From a virus, in the IMG/VR virus record IMGVR_UViG_3300032116_000987, positions 1-29,333 of that record: 29,333 nt of DNA; one strand, given 5' to 3'. The notes beneath the pieces are model-generated. The model did no database searches. It saw only the letters and a list, made by a program, of their open reading frames with translations, and was not told the origin of the DNA. The translations under genes were made by a program, and so were the position numbers. Position 1 is the first letter of the stretch. Each line of letters starts with the position of its first letter. Positions 14,272 through 21,154 of this stretch are shown here, one piece after another.

Positions 14272-14739
14272 ATGGCATTTAATATCTATAAGTGGAGACG
14301 TGATCAATTGTTGGTTGAGAGTAGTATTCATCCTGATCCAAAAGATTTAACAACTAATCCTGAGGCTGACTTAAAAAAATATCGTAAAGATGTTTTACAA
14401 CAACTTTTAAAAGATCTAGAAAACAATCCTGAAGCGGTTAAGGTCATAAAGGGAAAAATGGAGGCTATTAATGAAGATGAAGGTAAAATCACAGTTAAAT
14501 CAATTCAACTTTCTGATTTAAAAGATGGTGATAAGTTACCTACTAATATTGGAATGGGTACATTCACTAAAAATCCTATCACAACTGAAGAAGAATTAGA
14601 AGAATGGAGAGAATCATTTTTTGATAGATATGGAGATATTGAATTAGTAAGAGGTAATTTAGGATACCAAGCATCCTCTAAACACCCCGCCAATGTACAG
14701 GCTCAAGCGGATTTTGATAAATACGCTAGAAGAAGATAA
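14272..14739 (+). CDS. Hypothetical phage protein, 155 aa
   Basis: Start at ATG 14272 rather than an earlier in-frame ATG at 14209, which would overlap the thioesterase gene with an unlikely basic N-terminus. MAFNIYKWRRDQLLVE leads into a helix-rich protein with an acidic middle (KYRKDVLQQLLKDLENNPEA) and C-terminal EELEEWRESFFDRYGDIELV. I know of similar start sequences in other phage ORFs but not of a function. Ends 4 nt before a terminator stem. Confidence 0.6.
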   Translation: MAFNIYKWRRDQLLVESSIHPDPKDLTTNPEADLKKYRKDVLQQLLKDLENNPEAVKVIKGKMEAINEDEGKITVKSIQLSDLKDGDKLPTNIGMGTFTKNPITTEEELEEWRESFFDRYGDIELVRGNLGYQASSKHPANVQAQADFDKYARRR

Positions 14740-14743
14740 AAAT

Positions 14744-14767
14744 AAATAGGCCTTAGGGCCTATTTTT
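14744..14767 (+). terminator. Intrinsic terminator with degenerate promoter remnant
   Basis: AAATAGGCC (14744-14752), loop TTAG, GGCCTATTT (14757-14765), nine pairs with a T tail. A -7-like TATATTAG sits at 14770-14777, 20 nt after ATAG (14746-14749), where the other elements have TTTG: the hairpin was kept and the -33 lost, so promoter activity is doubtful. Confidence 0.75.
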
Positions 14768-14793
14768 ATTATATTAGAATATAAATAAAAGTT

Positions 14794-15189
14794 ATGAAAA
14801 AATTATTAACAACTCTGTTATTATCATTATCACTGTTATCAACACTTGCTCAAGATATAGCATATGCTAGAGCAACTACTTTAAATGTAGGAGTCAAAAA
14901 CAATTGGACTGGGGAATTTGAATGGGCTGGGCCTCAAGTAATTGATGGCGTCACCATAAAAATTGAACCAGCATCTATATCTATTAACTCACAAACACCT
15001 CAGTATTACACAATTTATTCTGACTCTGAAGAAGTTGAAGTAGAAGGATCAGCTGTATATTGGTATGCGTATGATTTAAAAGGTCAACGATGTAGACTTT
15101 ATTTAATAGAGAATGAAGTAGGAGATGATTTTCTTGCTATTGAGTACAATGACTTTGCATGGATTTATAATTTAATAAGTATAAAATAA
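14794..15189 (+). CDS. Secreted/periplasmic protein, 131 aa
   Basis: N-terminal signal peptide MKKLLTTLLLSLSLLSTLAQ with cleavage likely after TLA (residue 19). The mature 110 residues are beta-rich and acidic (GEFEWAGPQVIDGVTIKIEP, QTPQYYTIYSDSEEVEVEGS). No lipobox Cys. Could act in the periplasm on the envelope or as a surface protein; function unknown. First gene after the terminator at 14744. Confidence 0.6.
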   Translation: MKKLLTTLLLSLSLLSTLAQDIAYARATTLNVGVKNNWTGEFEWAGPQVIDGVTIKIEPASISINSQTPQYYTIYSDSEEVEVEGSAVYWYAYDLKGQRCRLYLIENEVGDDFLAIEYNDFAWIYNLISIK

Positions 15190-15190
15190 T

Positions 15191-15439
15191 ATGGCTGAAT
15201 TTAGCAAACAATGGGTCGAGAAAAATGTCTCGGAAATGGGGTGGGATTTTGATATTGATAAAGTAGTATCAGAATTACCTAAAAGTACAATGGTTCCTTA
15301 TATTTGTGAAGGATTTGGGTTTATCGCTATTGGAAAAGACGAAAATGAAAACATTCACTTAGCAATGCCTACAGGTAACTATAGTGATGAAGGCACAGAA
15401 GTAGAATGGAAAACAATGGAGGAGGTAATTAATGGATAA
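15191..15439 (+). CDS. Hypothetical protein, 82 aa
   Basis: MAEFSKQWVEKNVSEMGWDF start, then a mixed alpha/beta body (YICEGFGFIAIGKDENENIH). Acidic, soluble. No domain recognised. One nt after the previous stop, overlapping the next by 8 nt. Confidence 0.5.
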   Translation: MAEFSKQWVEKNVSEMGWDFDIDKVVSELPKSTMVPYICEGFGFIAIGKDENENIHLAMPTGNYSDEGTEVEWKTMEEVING

Positions 15440-15662
15440 TAATGAATTAATGTCATTATACGACTACTTAGGCAAACCGGCTGGGAATGATTTAGGTAAA
15501 CAAGTATATCTTGCTGCTTGTTATAAAGATATAAAAGTAGGAATGAGAGAAATATCTAACCCAAAATATACAGGTAATGTAATGTTGTATCCTAAATCGT
15601 TTTTGGAAGAATATTTCAAGCCTAAAAACAATACACAACCTAAAGAAAATTTACCGTTTTAA
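15432..15662 (+). CDS. Hypothetical protein, 76 aa
   Basis: MDNNELMSLYDYLGKPAGND, then LGKQVYLAACYKDIKVGM and YPKSFLEEYF. The pattern of a small helix plus GKxV strand recurs in short phage ORFs, but I can assign no role. It has a Shine-Dalgarno-like GGAGG 8 nt before the ATG. Confidence 0.5.
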   Translation: MDNNELMSLYDYLGKPAGNDLGKQVYLAACYKDIKVGMREISNPKYTGNVMLYPKSFLEEYFKPKNNTQPKENLPF

Positions 15663-15683
15663 GTGAACTTTTCATGGATAAAG

Positions 15684-15715
15684 TTTGGCCTATGGGTCAT
15701 TCTTTGTTATATTTA
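15684..15715 (+). promoter_or_regulatory. Promoter P5 (TTTG-N20-TATATTTA)
   Basis: TTTG 15684-15687, TATATTTA 15708-15715, 20-nt spacer. The next ATG is at 15741 (AGAGTTATGAG). Confidence 0.78.
15686..15706 (+). terminator. Hairpin with G-U pair inside promoter P5
   Basis: TGGCC (15686-15690), TATG loop, GGTCA (15695-15699), then TTCTTTG. The C-to-T change in the 3' arm keeps pairing through G-U, unlike the UUCG/UCCG copies. Confidence 0.58.
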
Positions 15716-15740
15716 GGTATAATAAAAAATAATAAGAGTT

Positions 15741-16067
15741 ATGAGCAAATCAGTATCACTTTCAGGTAATCAAGAATTACAATTCGTTACAGACAGTTGG
15801 GACAAAACAGTTACAGTTTACTTATTTGATACAATAAGTGACACACGAGTAACATTAACTGAGTTCTCAAATGGTAGATGGAATTCAAAATCAGTTTCTC
15901 ATTTAGATAAATTTATTGAGTTAATTAAAGTTAACCCTAAAATTAAAATCGCGATGAAAAAAGCATTTGGGGAATTAAAAACTGAAACACCAGTTAATAC
16001 ATTTCAAACTACTTTGAGTTGTTTTAAACGTCGTGTTATTATCAAAATTAAAAAATTAATAAAATGA
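15741..16067 (+). CDS. Hypothetical basic protein, 108 aa
   Basis: Strand-rich N-terminus (QELQFVTDSWDKTVTVYLFD, ISDTRVTLTEFSNGRWNSKS) and a basic helix and tail (KKAFGELK, CFKRRVIIKIKKLIK). No domain recognised. First gene from promoter P5 and coupled by ATGA to the caspase-like gene. Confidence 0.5.
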   Translation: MSKSVSLSGNQELQFVTDSWDKTVTVYLFDTISDTRVTLTEFSNGRWNSKSVSHLDKFIELIKVNPKIKIAMKKAFGELKTETPVNTFQTTLSCFKRRVIIKIKKLIK

Positions 16068-16609
16068 AAACATTAGTAATACATCCATCAGATTACTCAA
16101 CTGATTTCCTAAAACCCATTTATGAAGGTATAGAAGATAAAACAGTTATTACTCAAGATAAAACTAGAGATGAGATAATTGAGTTAATTGAGAGTCATGA
16201 TAGAGTAATGATGATGGGTCATGGATCACCATCAGGTTTATTTGGGATTGGTTTTAATCGATTATTTGTAATTGATAACGGGTTAGTTGAGCATTTGAAT
16301 AAAAAAGACAATAATGTTTTTATTTGGTGTAACGCAGATCGATTTGTAAATAGATTTGGATTAAAAGGTTTCTATACAGGAATGTTTATTAGTGAAGTAG
16401 GAGAAGCATATTACTGTGGGTTACCTAACATACCTCAAAATGTTGTTGACGAGTCTAATAATCAATTTGCTAATTGGGTAGGTGAACTATTTACCAGTAA
16501 AAAACCACTTAATGAAGTATATTCTGATATTGTAGACTCATATGGTAAGTTAGCGAATAAGAATATAGTAGCTAAATATAATCATGAACGTTTATACTTT
16601 GCCAACTAA
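16064..16609 (+). CDS. Caspase/CHAT-fold-like putative cysteine protease
   Basis: 181 residues. A Rossmann-like first strand (MKTLVIHPSDYSTDFL) is followed by DRVMMMGHGSPSGLFG with His53 in a strand-terminal GHGS, then FVIDNGLVEHL and, after a strand, NVFIWCNADRFV with Cys89. This order (hydrophobic strand-HG, then hydrophobic strand-C) is that of caspase-fold peptidases (C14, CHAT). A small C-x-A/D pocket and GEAYYCGLPNIPQ follow. His-to-Cys distance (36 residues) is shorter than in classical caspases. No recognisable prodomain. Could process phage or host proteins; activity is inference. Confidence 0.5.
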   Translation: MKTLVIHPSDYSTDFLKPIYEGIEDKTVITQDKTRDEIIELIESHDRVMMMGHGSPSGLFGIGFNRLFVIDNGLVEHLNKKDNNVFIWCNADRFVNRFGLKGFYTGMFISEVGEAYYCGLPNIPQNVVDESNNQFANWVGELFTSKKPLNEVYSDIVDSYGKLANKNIVAKYNHERLYFAN

Positions 16610-16830
16610 TGAAATTATCTGAAGTAACTATTTACCCTAGAGCTTACATTGTGACTGGTATTAAAGAAAATATGGCTAGTGAGCGAATTATTGGAATGGG
16701 AATTGAAGTAGGTAAAGAAATAAAATTATGTGGTCGTAATAAAGATTTATTAATTGTTGCTATAGGTAATAAATTAGCTGCTACTATAACTGAGATTGAA
16801 GCTGATCAAATTCTGATTGAATCGAGATAA
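16609..16830 (+). CDS. FeoA-like SH3-fold protein
   Basis: 73 residues, matching the FeoA domain pattern: LSEVTIYPRAYIVTGI, then ERIIGMGIEVGKEIKL (RL..LGi..G..i), and LLIVAIGNKLAATITEIEAD (i.v....iaLr..ea..I.v), ending QILIESR. FeoA domains occur free in the ferrous-iron system Feo and fused to DtxR regulators. No FeoB here; a phage-carried orphan FeoA is unusual. Start overlaps the previous stop by 1 nt. Confidence 0.6.
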   Translation: MKLSEVTIYPRAYIVTGIKENMASERIIGMGIEVGKEIKLCGRNKDLLIVAIGNKLAATITEIEADQILIESR

Positions 16831-16860
16831 GGTTTATGATATTTATTATCAAAAACACTT

Positions 16861-17682
16861 ATGTTATTAAAAAACGGATCAAAAGGAGAAGAAGTAAAAC
16901 AACTTCAAACACTATTAGGTTTAGGAGCTGATGGCAGTTTCGGACCAATGACTGAAGCTAAAGTTAAAGAATGGCAAGCTAAAAATGGATTAGTAGCAGA
17001 TGGTATTGTAGGAGATAATACATGGAGTAAAATGTTTGGAGCAACAGCTCCAACTCCTGTTGTAACAACTCTTCCTCCTAGCTCATTTAAATTAGATGCT
17101 TTAAAAGGACATATCCCTGATGCTGTATTAGCTCAAATACCTGAGACAGCCGCTAAATTTAATATTACTACTCCACTACGTTTAGCTCATTTCTTAGCAC
17201 AATGTGGACATGAGTCAGGTGGATTCAAATCAATAAGCGAAAACTTAAACTACTCAGTTGATGGTTTGAAGAGAATATTTGGAAAATATTTCCCTGGTGA
17301 CTTAGCTGCCTCATATGCTCGTCAACCTGAGAAAATCGCATCTCGTGTTTACGGTTCAAGAATGGGTAATGGTGATGAATCAACAGGTGAAGGATATAAG
17401 TATCGTGGACGTGGTTATATTCAATTAACTGGAAAATCTAATTATACTGGTTTTGCTAAATTTATAGGTGAGGATACAGTTGCTAACCCTGATTTAGTTG
17501 CTACTAAATACCCATTAGCATCAGCAGCGTTTTTCTTCGATTCAAACAAATTATGGTCAATATGTGATAAAGGAGCTGATGAAGCAACTGTCACTGCGGT
17601 TACTAAACGAGTTAACGGCGGTACAATTGGTTTACCTGATCGTTTAAAACACTTTAATGAGTACTATAATTTACTTAAATAA
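16861..17682 (+). CDS. Endolysin: PG-binding domain plus GH19 (chitinase-like) lysozyme
   Basis: 273 residues. Residues 1-60 are a PG_binding_1 domain (GSKGEEVKQLQTLLGLGADG, GIVGDNTWSKMFG). A Thr/Pro linker at 61-75 leads to a GH19 domain: LAHFLAQCGHESGGF (108-122) with catalytic Glu118, FKSISENLNYS with a second acid Glu127, and the family signature YRGRGYIQLTGKSNY (181-195). It hydrolyses the glycan strand of peptidoglycan. No signal peptide, so export needs a holin. Start ATG 16861 follows a GATATTTATTATC motif (16839). Confidence 0.88.
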   Translation: MLLKNGSKGEEVKQLQTLLGLGADGSFGPMTEAKVKEWQAKNGLVADGIVGDNTWSKMFGATAPTPVVTTLPPSSFKLDALKGHIPDAVLAQIPETAAKFNITTPLRLAHFLAQCGHESGGFKSISENLNYSVDGLKRIFGKYFPGDLAASYARQPEKIASRVYGSRMGNGDESTGEGYKYRGRGYIQLTGKSNYTGFAKFIGEDTVANPDLVATKYPLASAAFFFDSNKLWSICDKGADEATVTAVTKRVNGGTIGLPDRLKHFNEYYNLLK

Positions 17683-17689
17683 AATAAAG

Positions 17690-18301
17690 ATGACTGAGGC
17701 GATTTGGGTAGCACTGATTGGGGGCGTTATTGGACCCATAGTAGTATTATCTCTTAAATGGTGGTTTGATAACAAATTTAAGAAGAAGAAAAGTGATATG
17801 GTGACTGAGGCTCTTGAAGTAGGAGCTTTAGTATCAAGTAAATTAGACTCAATTAAAGAAGAATATGACGCTGACCGAGTATGGGTTAGTCAATTTCATA
17901 ACGGGGGTCATTTTTATCCAACAGGTAAGAGTATAGCTAAATTCTCTATATTCTATGAGACAGTATCAGCAAATGCTCCTTCACTTCAATTAACATTAAA
18001 GAATATACCTGTTGCTTTATTTTCTAGAAGTTTTAATAAATTATTAGATGATGATTCAATCCATATCTATGATTTTAAAGATGAAACTACTTCAACATTT
18101 GGTTTAAAATACTTTGCTGAAGAATACAAAACCAAATCTCAGTACTTATATGCTATTAAAAACTTTGAAGGACGATTCATAGCTATCTTAGGTATTGATT
18201 ATACAGGTAGAAAACATAAGTTAACTCATGAACAAGATGAGGAGTTATTAAGAGTAGCCACTTCATTAGGTGGTGTTTTAGCTAATCATTTAAAAATTTA
18301 A
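17690..18301 (+). CDS. Membrane-anchored GAF-like domain protein
   Basis: 203 residues using ATG 17690, 7 nt after the endolysin stop; an in-frame start at 17657 would lie inside the endolysin gene. Residues 5-25 are one transmembrane segment (VALIGGVIGPIVVLSLKWWF) followed by KKKK. The rest (RVWVSQFHNGGHFYPTGKS, LYAIKNFEGRFIAILGIDYT, a C-terminal helix) has the strand order and small-ligand pocket of GAF domains. Its place between endolysin and holin-like genes suggests a part in lysis timing or sensing, but this is inference. Confidence 0.55.
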   Translation: MTEAIWVALIGGVIGPIVVLSLKWWFDNKFKKKKSDMVTEALEVGALVSSKLDSIKEEYDADRVWVSQFHNGGHFYPTGKSIAKFSIFYETVSANAPSLQLTLKNIPVALFSRSFNKLLDDDSIHIYDFKDETTSTFGLKYFAEEYKTKSQYLYAIKNFEGRFIAILGIDYTGRKHKLTHEQDEELLRVATSLGGVLANHLKI

Positions 18302-18306
18302 CACAC

Positions 18307-18498
18307 ATGACAAATATTTTATTAGAAGCAAACCAATTTGGAATATTCGAACAGTTAGTTAACTACGGAGCGTTAGGTTTAGTAGTATTAGCATTAGGCG
18401 CTGTTGGATGGTATATGTTCAAGCGTAATATGGCTGAAAAAGATGCTATGCAAGCTAAAATCAATGAACTTGAAAAAGAATTAAGAGATAGAAAATGA
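18307..18498 (+). CDS. Holin-like small membrane protein A
   Basis: 63 residues: one transmembrane helix (YGALGLVVLALGAVGWYMFK) between a short N-terminus and an amphipathic charged helix (AQAKINELEKELRDRK-like tail). Its closest relative in the window is the following gene: 27 of 49 aligned residues are identical from FGIF onward. Position after the endolysin and size fit a holin or BhlA-type lysis protein. Start ATG 18307 at ACACATGAC. Confidence 0.58.
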   Translation: MTNILLEANQFGIFEQLVNYGALGLVVLALGAVGWYMFKRNMAEKDAMQAKINELEKELRDRK

Positions 18499-18785
18499 AC
18501 CAATTAATTATATTTCTACAAGCCACTCCATCATTTGGGGTATTTGAGACATTAACCCAATATGGTGCATTAGGTGTTATTGTACTTGGGTTAGGTGCTG
18601 TTTTATGGTATATGTTAAAACGTCAATTGAAAGCTGAAGATGATCTGAAAAAGAAAGTAGATGATCTTCAAAAAGAACTTAATGACTATATTAAAACCGA
18701 TACTAGTAAAATTCAGAGTTCATTAGACAATAATACTCAAGCACTTAAAGATTTAAGAGAAATTATTTTATTAAGTAAGAAGTGA
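18495..18785 (+). CDS. Holin-like small membrane protein B, tandem paralogue of A
   Basis: 96 residues, start ATG 18495 overlapping the A stop (ATGA). Transmembrane helix YGALGVIVLGLGAVLWYMLK and a longer coiled-coil tail (KAEDDLKKKVDDLQKELNDY onward) than copy A. The pair may be holin and antiholin or a hetero-oligomer; the sequence cannot decide. Overlaps the next gene at GTGA. Confidence 0.58.
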   Translation: MNQLIIFLQATPSFGVFETLTQYGALGVIVLGLGAVLWYMLKRQLKAEDDLKKKVDDLQKELNDYIKTDTSKIQSSLDNNTQALKDLREIILLSKK

Positions 18786-19096
18786 AAAAAAGATTAGCTT
18801 TATATGGTATTTTATTATTGGTTGTAGCATTTGTTATAGCTGATGTATTCATGGCTGGGGATGGTCATATTACTGTTGTTGAGGAAAATGTTTCATTAGT
18901 GAAAGAAAACCAAATATTAACAGACCAAAACCAAATCCTATCTTCTGAAAACCAGAAATTAGATTCTGCTAACCAACAACTAACAGAACAAGTTTCAACG
19001 TTAACAGAGCAGGTATCAACCTATGAAAAAAAACTTAATACTCCTCCTGCTGTTCGTCCTAAGTCTACTTGGAACCTTGAGGTCCCAACCAACTAA
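18782..19096 (+). CDS. Rz-like inner-membrane spanin candidate
   Basis: 104 residues, GTG start at 18782 overlapping the upstream TGA. N-terminal membrane anchor (LALYGILLLVVAFVIADVF) then a long coiled coil of about 32-85 (VSLVKENQILTDQNQILSSE onward) and a proline-containing end (PPAVRPKSTWN). This is the design of i-spanins. The next gene starts inside this one, in another frame, as in lambda Rz/Rz1. Confidence 0.55.
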   Translation: MKKRLALYGILLLVVAFVIADVFMAGDGHITVVEENVSLVKENQILTDQNQILSSENQKLDSANQQLTEQVSTLTEQVSTYEKKLNTPPAVRPKSTWNLEVPTN

Positions 19097-19334
19097 TAAG
19101 TATCCTTATACTACAATTGATGATGATGGCAAAACACCAGTAGTTGTAATGACTATTGATCAAGCGAATGCTATTAATAGAAAATTCAAAGAATTACAAT
19201 TAGAATACTCTAATTTAGAAATAGAACACATTATTCTAAAACAAATAACAGAACAACAAGGTGATACTATAGTACAACAACTATATATAATTCGAGAACA
19301 ACGAAAAAAATTACTACTTGTCCCAGAAAAATAA
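19023..19334 (+). CDS. Nested exported partner, Rz1-like candidate without lipobox
   Basis: 103 residues starting 74 nt before the end of the upstream gene. Signal peptide KKNLILLLLFVLSLLGTLRS, then a periplasmic-type coiled segment (RKFKELQLEYSNLEIEHIIL). No cysteine is present in the signal region, so it is not a lipoprotein as canonical Rz1 is. Terminates 7 nt before promoter P6. An alternative is an unrelated exported lysis accessory. Confidence 0.5.
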   Translation: MKKNLILLLLFVLSLLGTLRSQPTNKYPYTTIDDDGKTPVVVMTIDQANAINRKFKELQLEYSNLEIEHIILKQITEQQGDTIVQQLYIIREQRKKLLLVPEK

Positions 19335-19341
19335 TAAAATG

Positions 19342-19373
19342 TTTGGCCTCCGGGCCATTTTTTATTATATTTA
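19342..19373 (+). promoter_or_regulatory. Promoter P6, predicts a leaderless ligase mRNA
   Basis: TTTG 19342-19345, TATATTTA 19366-19373, 20-nt spacer. ATG at 19378 is only 4 nt after the -7 box. Confidence 0.78.
19344..19365 (+). terminator. UCCG hairpin terminator of the lysis operon inside promoter P6
   Basis: TGGCC (19344-19348), TCCG loop, GGCCA (19353-19357), then six T (19358-19363). Confidence 0.72.
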
Positions 19374-19377
19374 AGAC

Positions 19378-20472
19378 ATGAAATTAAGTACATTATATAA
19401 ACGCGCCGTTAACGGTAAAGTAAATGAATGGACAGTTGAAATTGAGAACAACTGTTTCAGAACAATATCAGGTTATACAGATGGAGTTAAGACAACTTCT
19501 GAATGGACTTGTTGCTCAGGTAAAAATATAGGTAAGAAAAACGAAACCACACCCGAACAACAAGCATTAGCTGAAGCTCAAGCAATGTGGACTAAAAAAT
19601 TAGAATTAGGTAGTTATGAATCAATAAAAGATATTGATACACCTAAATTCTTCAACCCAATGTTAGCTCATAAGTTTGAAGATTATAAAGATAAAATTAC
19701 ATACCCAGTTTATAGTCAACCTAAATTAGATGGTATTAGATGTATTGTTAGAGCAGATGGTATGTGGAGCAGAAATGGTAAGAAAATTATCTCAGCACCT
19801 CATATTTTTGAATCATTAAAACCATTATTTGAATCTAATCCTGATTTAATATTTGATGGTGAGTTATATGCTGATAAGTTTGCAAATGACTTTAACGCTA
19901 TTTGTTCATTGGTTAAGAAAACTAAACCAACAAGTAATGATTTAGCTAAAAGTAAAGAATCAATTCAATATCACATTTATGATTTGCCTAGTTGTAGTGG
20001 TACATTTACTAAACGTTATAGAACGTTATCTGATTTAAATTTACCTGAGTGTTGTGTTTGTGTTAAAACTGATCAAATTGATAATATAAATGATTTGTTA
20101 GCTTATTATGAAGACTACACTATGGAAGGTTATGAGGGTCAAATGATTCGTTTGGATAAAGAATATGAATCAAAACGTTCTAAATCACTTCTTAAACATA
20201 AATCGTTTATTGATGAAGAATATATTATATTAGATGTAGTTGAAGGTGAAGGTAATAAAACTGGAATGGTAGGTTCATTTATATTTAAGAGTAAGACAGG
20301 ACATATATTTAATTCATCACCTAAATTTAATTGGGAGGAATGTAAGGCTATGTGGAACAATAAAAATGAATTAATTGGTAAATCAGCTACAGTTAAGTAC
20401 TTTAACTTAACACCAGATGGTGTTCCAAGATTTCCATATGTAATTAAAATTGATAGAGAGAGTTACGAATGA
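19378..20472 (+). CDS. ATP-dependent DNA ligase with N-terminal WGR-like domain
   Basis: 364 residues. Catalytic domain: adenylation motif QPKLDGIR with Lys116, SRNGKKI (131-137, motif Ia), FDGELY (159-164, motif III), EGYEGQMIR (250-258, motif IV), LLKHKSF (271-277, motif V) and an OB-fold end. It joins nicked DNA during phage replication and repair. Residues 1-80 (WTVEIENNCFRTISGYTDGV, GKNIGKKNETTPEQQALAEA) resemble a WGR-type nucleic-acid-binding unit, seen fused to some phage ligases. ATG 19378 is the only plausible start; there is no other Met before it reaches the N-terminal unit. Coupled to the next gene by ATGA. Confidence 0.88.
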   Translation: MKLSTLYKRAVNGKVNEWTVEIENNCFRTISGYTDGVKTTSEWTCCSGKNIGKKNETTPEQQALAEAQAMWTKKLELGSYESIKDIDTPKFFNPMLAHKFEDYKDKITYPVYSQPKLDGIRCIVRADGMWSRNGKKIISAPHIFESLKPLFESNPDLIFDGELYADKFANDFNAICSLVKKTKPTSNDLAKSKESIQYHIYDLPSCSGTFTKRYRTLSDLNLPECCVCVKTDQIDNINDLLAYYEDYTMEGYEGQMIRLDKEYESKRSKSLLKHKSFIDEEYIILDVVEGEGNKTGMVGSFIFKSKTGHIFNSSPKFNWEECKAMWNNKNELIGKSATVKYFNLTPDGVPRFPYVIKIDRESYE

Positions 20473-20696
20473 AAAAGTGTTTTGACTGTAAACGAACATA
20501 CCCATTATTTATGTTCACTAGAAACCCCAGACCATACCAACGACCTGAGCACCAGGGCAAGAATTTAGTATGTAGACATTGTACTTATAAACGTTGGAGT
20601 GAGAATATGTTTGCTTGGGTAGTTAATTCAAGTAACAAATTTGAACGAATTGAATTTAAGTCAAAATGGGAAATATTTAAAAAATTATTTTTATGA
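20469..20696 (+). CDS. Small CxxC zinc-binding protein, 75 aa
   Basis: C4 C7 in MKKCFDCKRTYPLFMFTRNP and a second pair in LVCRHCTYKRW, so a four-cysteine zinc ribbon is likely. Several short phage ORFs share this layout of a KKC..C-P-L-x-F start. Function unknown; DNA- or protein-binding. Basic C-terminus (FKSKWEIFKKLFL). Confidence 0.62.
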   Translation: MKKCFDCKRTYPLFMFTRNPRPYQRPEHQGKNLVCRHCTYKRWSENMFAWVVNSSNKFERIEFKSKWEIFKKLFL

Positions 20697-20821
20697 TACC
20701 AGCAGCAATTATTTCATTTACACTAGCACTTATTTTAGCAGTGTTTATGGTTCGAGGAATAAATTATATGGAAAAAAATCATCCTGATTATAAAGGAGAG
20801 GATTTATTTGATGAAGAATAA
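20693..20821 (+). CDS. Small membrane protein, 42 aa
   Basis: ATG 20693 overlapping the previous TGA, TAA at 20819-20821. Single transmembrane helix IPAAIISFTLALILAVFMV, then RGINYMEKNHPDYKG and an acidic end. Too short for ordinary gene filters; coupled start supports it. Confidence 0.6.
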   Translation: MIPAAIISFTLALILAVFMVRGINYMEKNHPDYKGEDLFDEE

Positions 20822-20836
20822 ACCATATTTATCAAT

Positions 20837-21118
20837 ATGGAAAAAGAAACTAAAGTAAGTAGTTATGGCGACACATTCTTAAGTAAGCTTAAAGAACAGT
20901 CATTTACAATCATTATTTTGGTTGGTATAATGTATTATCAAAATACTCTATTCAATAAACAAATGGATGAGTATAGACAAATGATACAAGAAAAAGAAGA
21001 GTTAGTATTAAAACTAACTGATGAGGAACGTACTCGATTAGTTAAACGTGAAGAATATTTAATTAGTCAACGTGATGAGTTTTTAGAAGATTTAAAAGCA
21101 AGAGCAAATAAAGAATAA
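20837..21118 (+). CDS. Membrane-anchored coiled-coil protein, 93 aa
   Basis: A single transmembrane stretch (FTIIILVGIMYYQNTLF, 23-39) and a long charged coiled coil with two QMIQEKEELVLKLTDEERTR-type heptads. Layout is like BhlA/UviB-type phage membrane proteins and spanins. Preceded at 20825 by CATATTTATCAATATG. Confidence 0.55.
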   Translation: MEKETKVSSYGDTFLSKLKEQSFTIIILVGIMYYQNTLFNKQMDEYRQMIQEKEELVLKLTDEERTRLVKREEYLISQRDEFLEDLKARANKE

Positions 21119-21150
21119 ATTGGCAATTTAAATAAAAGTTATTATATTAT
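21119..21150 (+). promoter_or_regulatory. Weak promoter candidate (ATTG-N20-TATATTAT)
   Basis: ATTG 21119-21122, TATATTAT 21143-21150, 20-nt spacer and ATG at 21155 after AGTTATG. Both boxes deviate from the other promoters and no hairpin is present. Confidence 0.4.
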
Positions 21151-21154
21151 AGTT

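Noticed and set aside
17657-17689. Upstream start for the GAF-like membrane gene
   Set aside because: It lies inside the endolysin gene. ATG 17690 places the transmembrane segment at the N-terminus.
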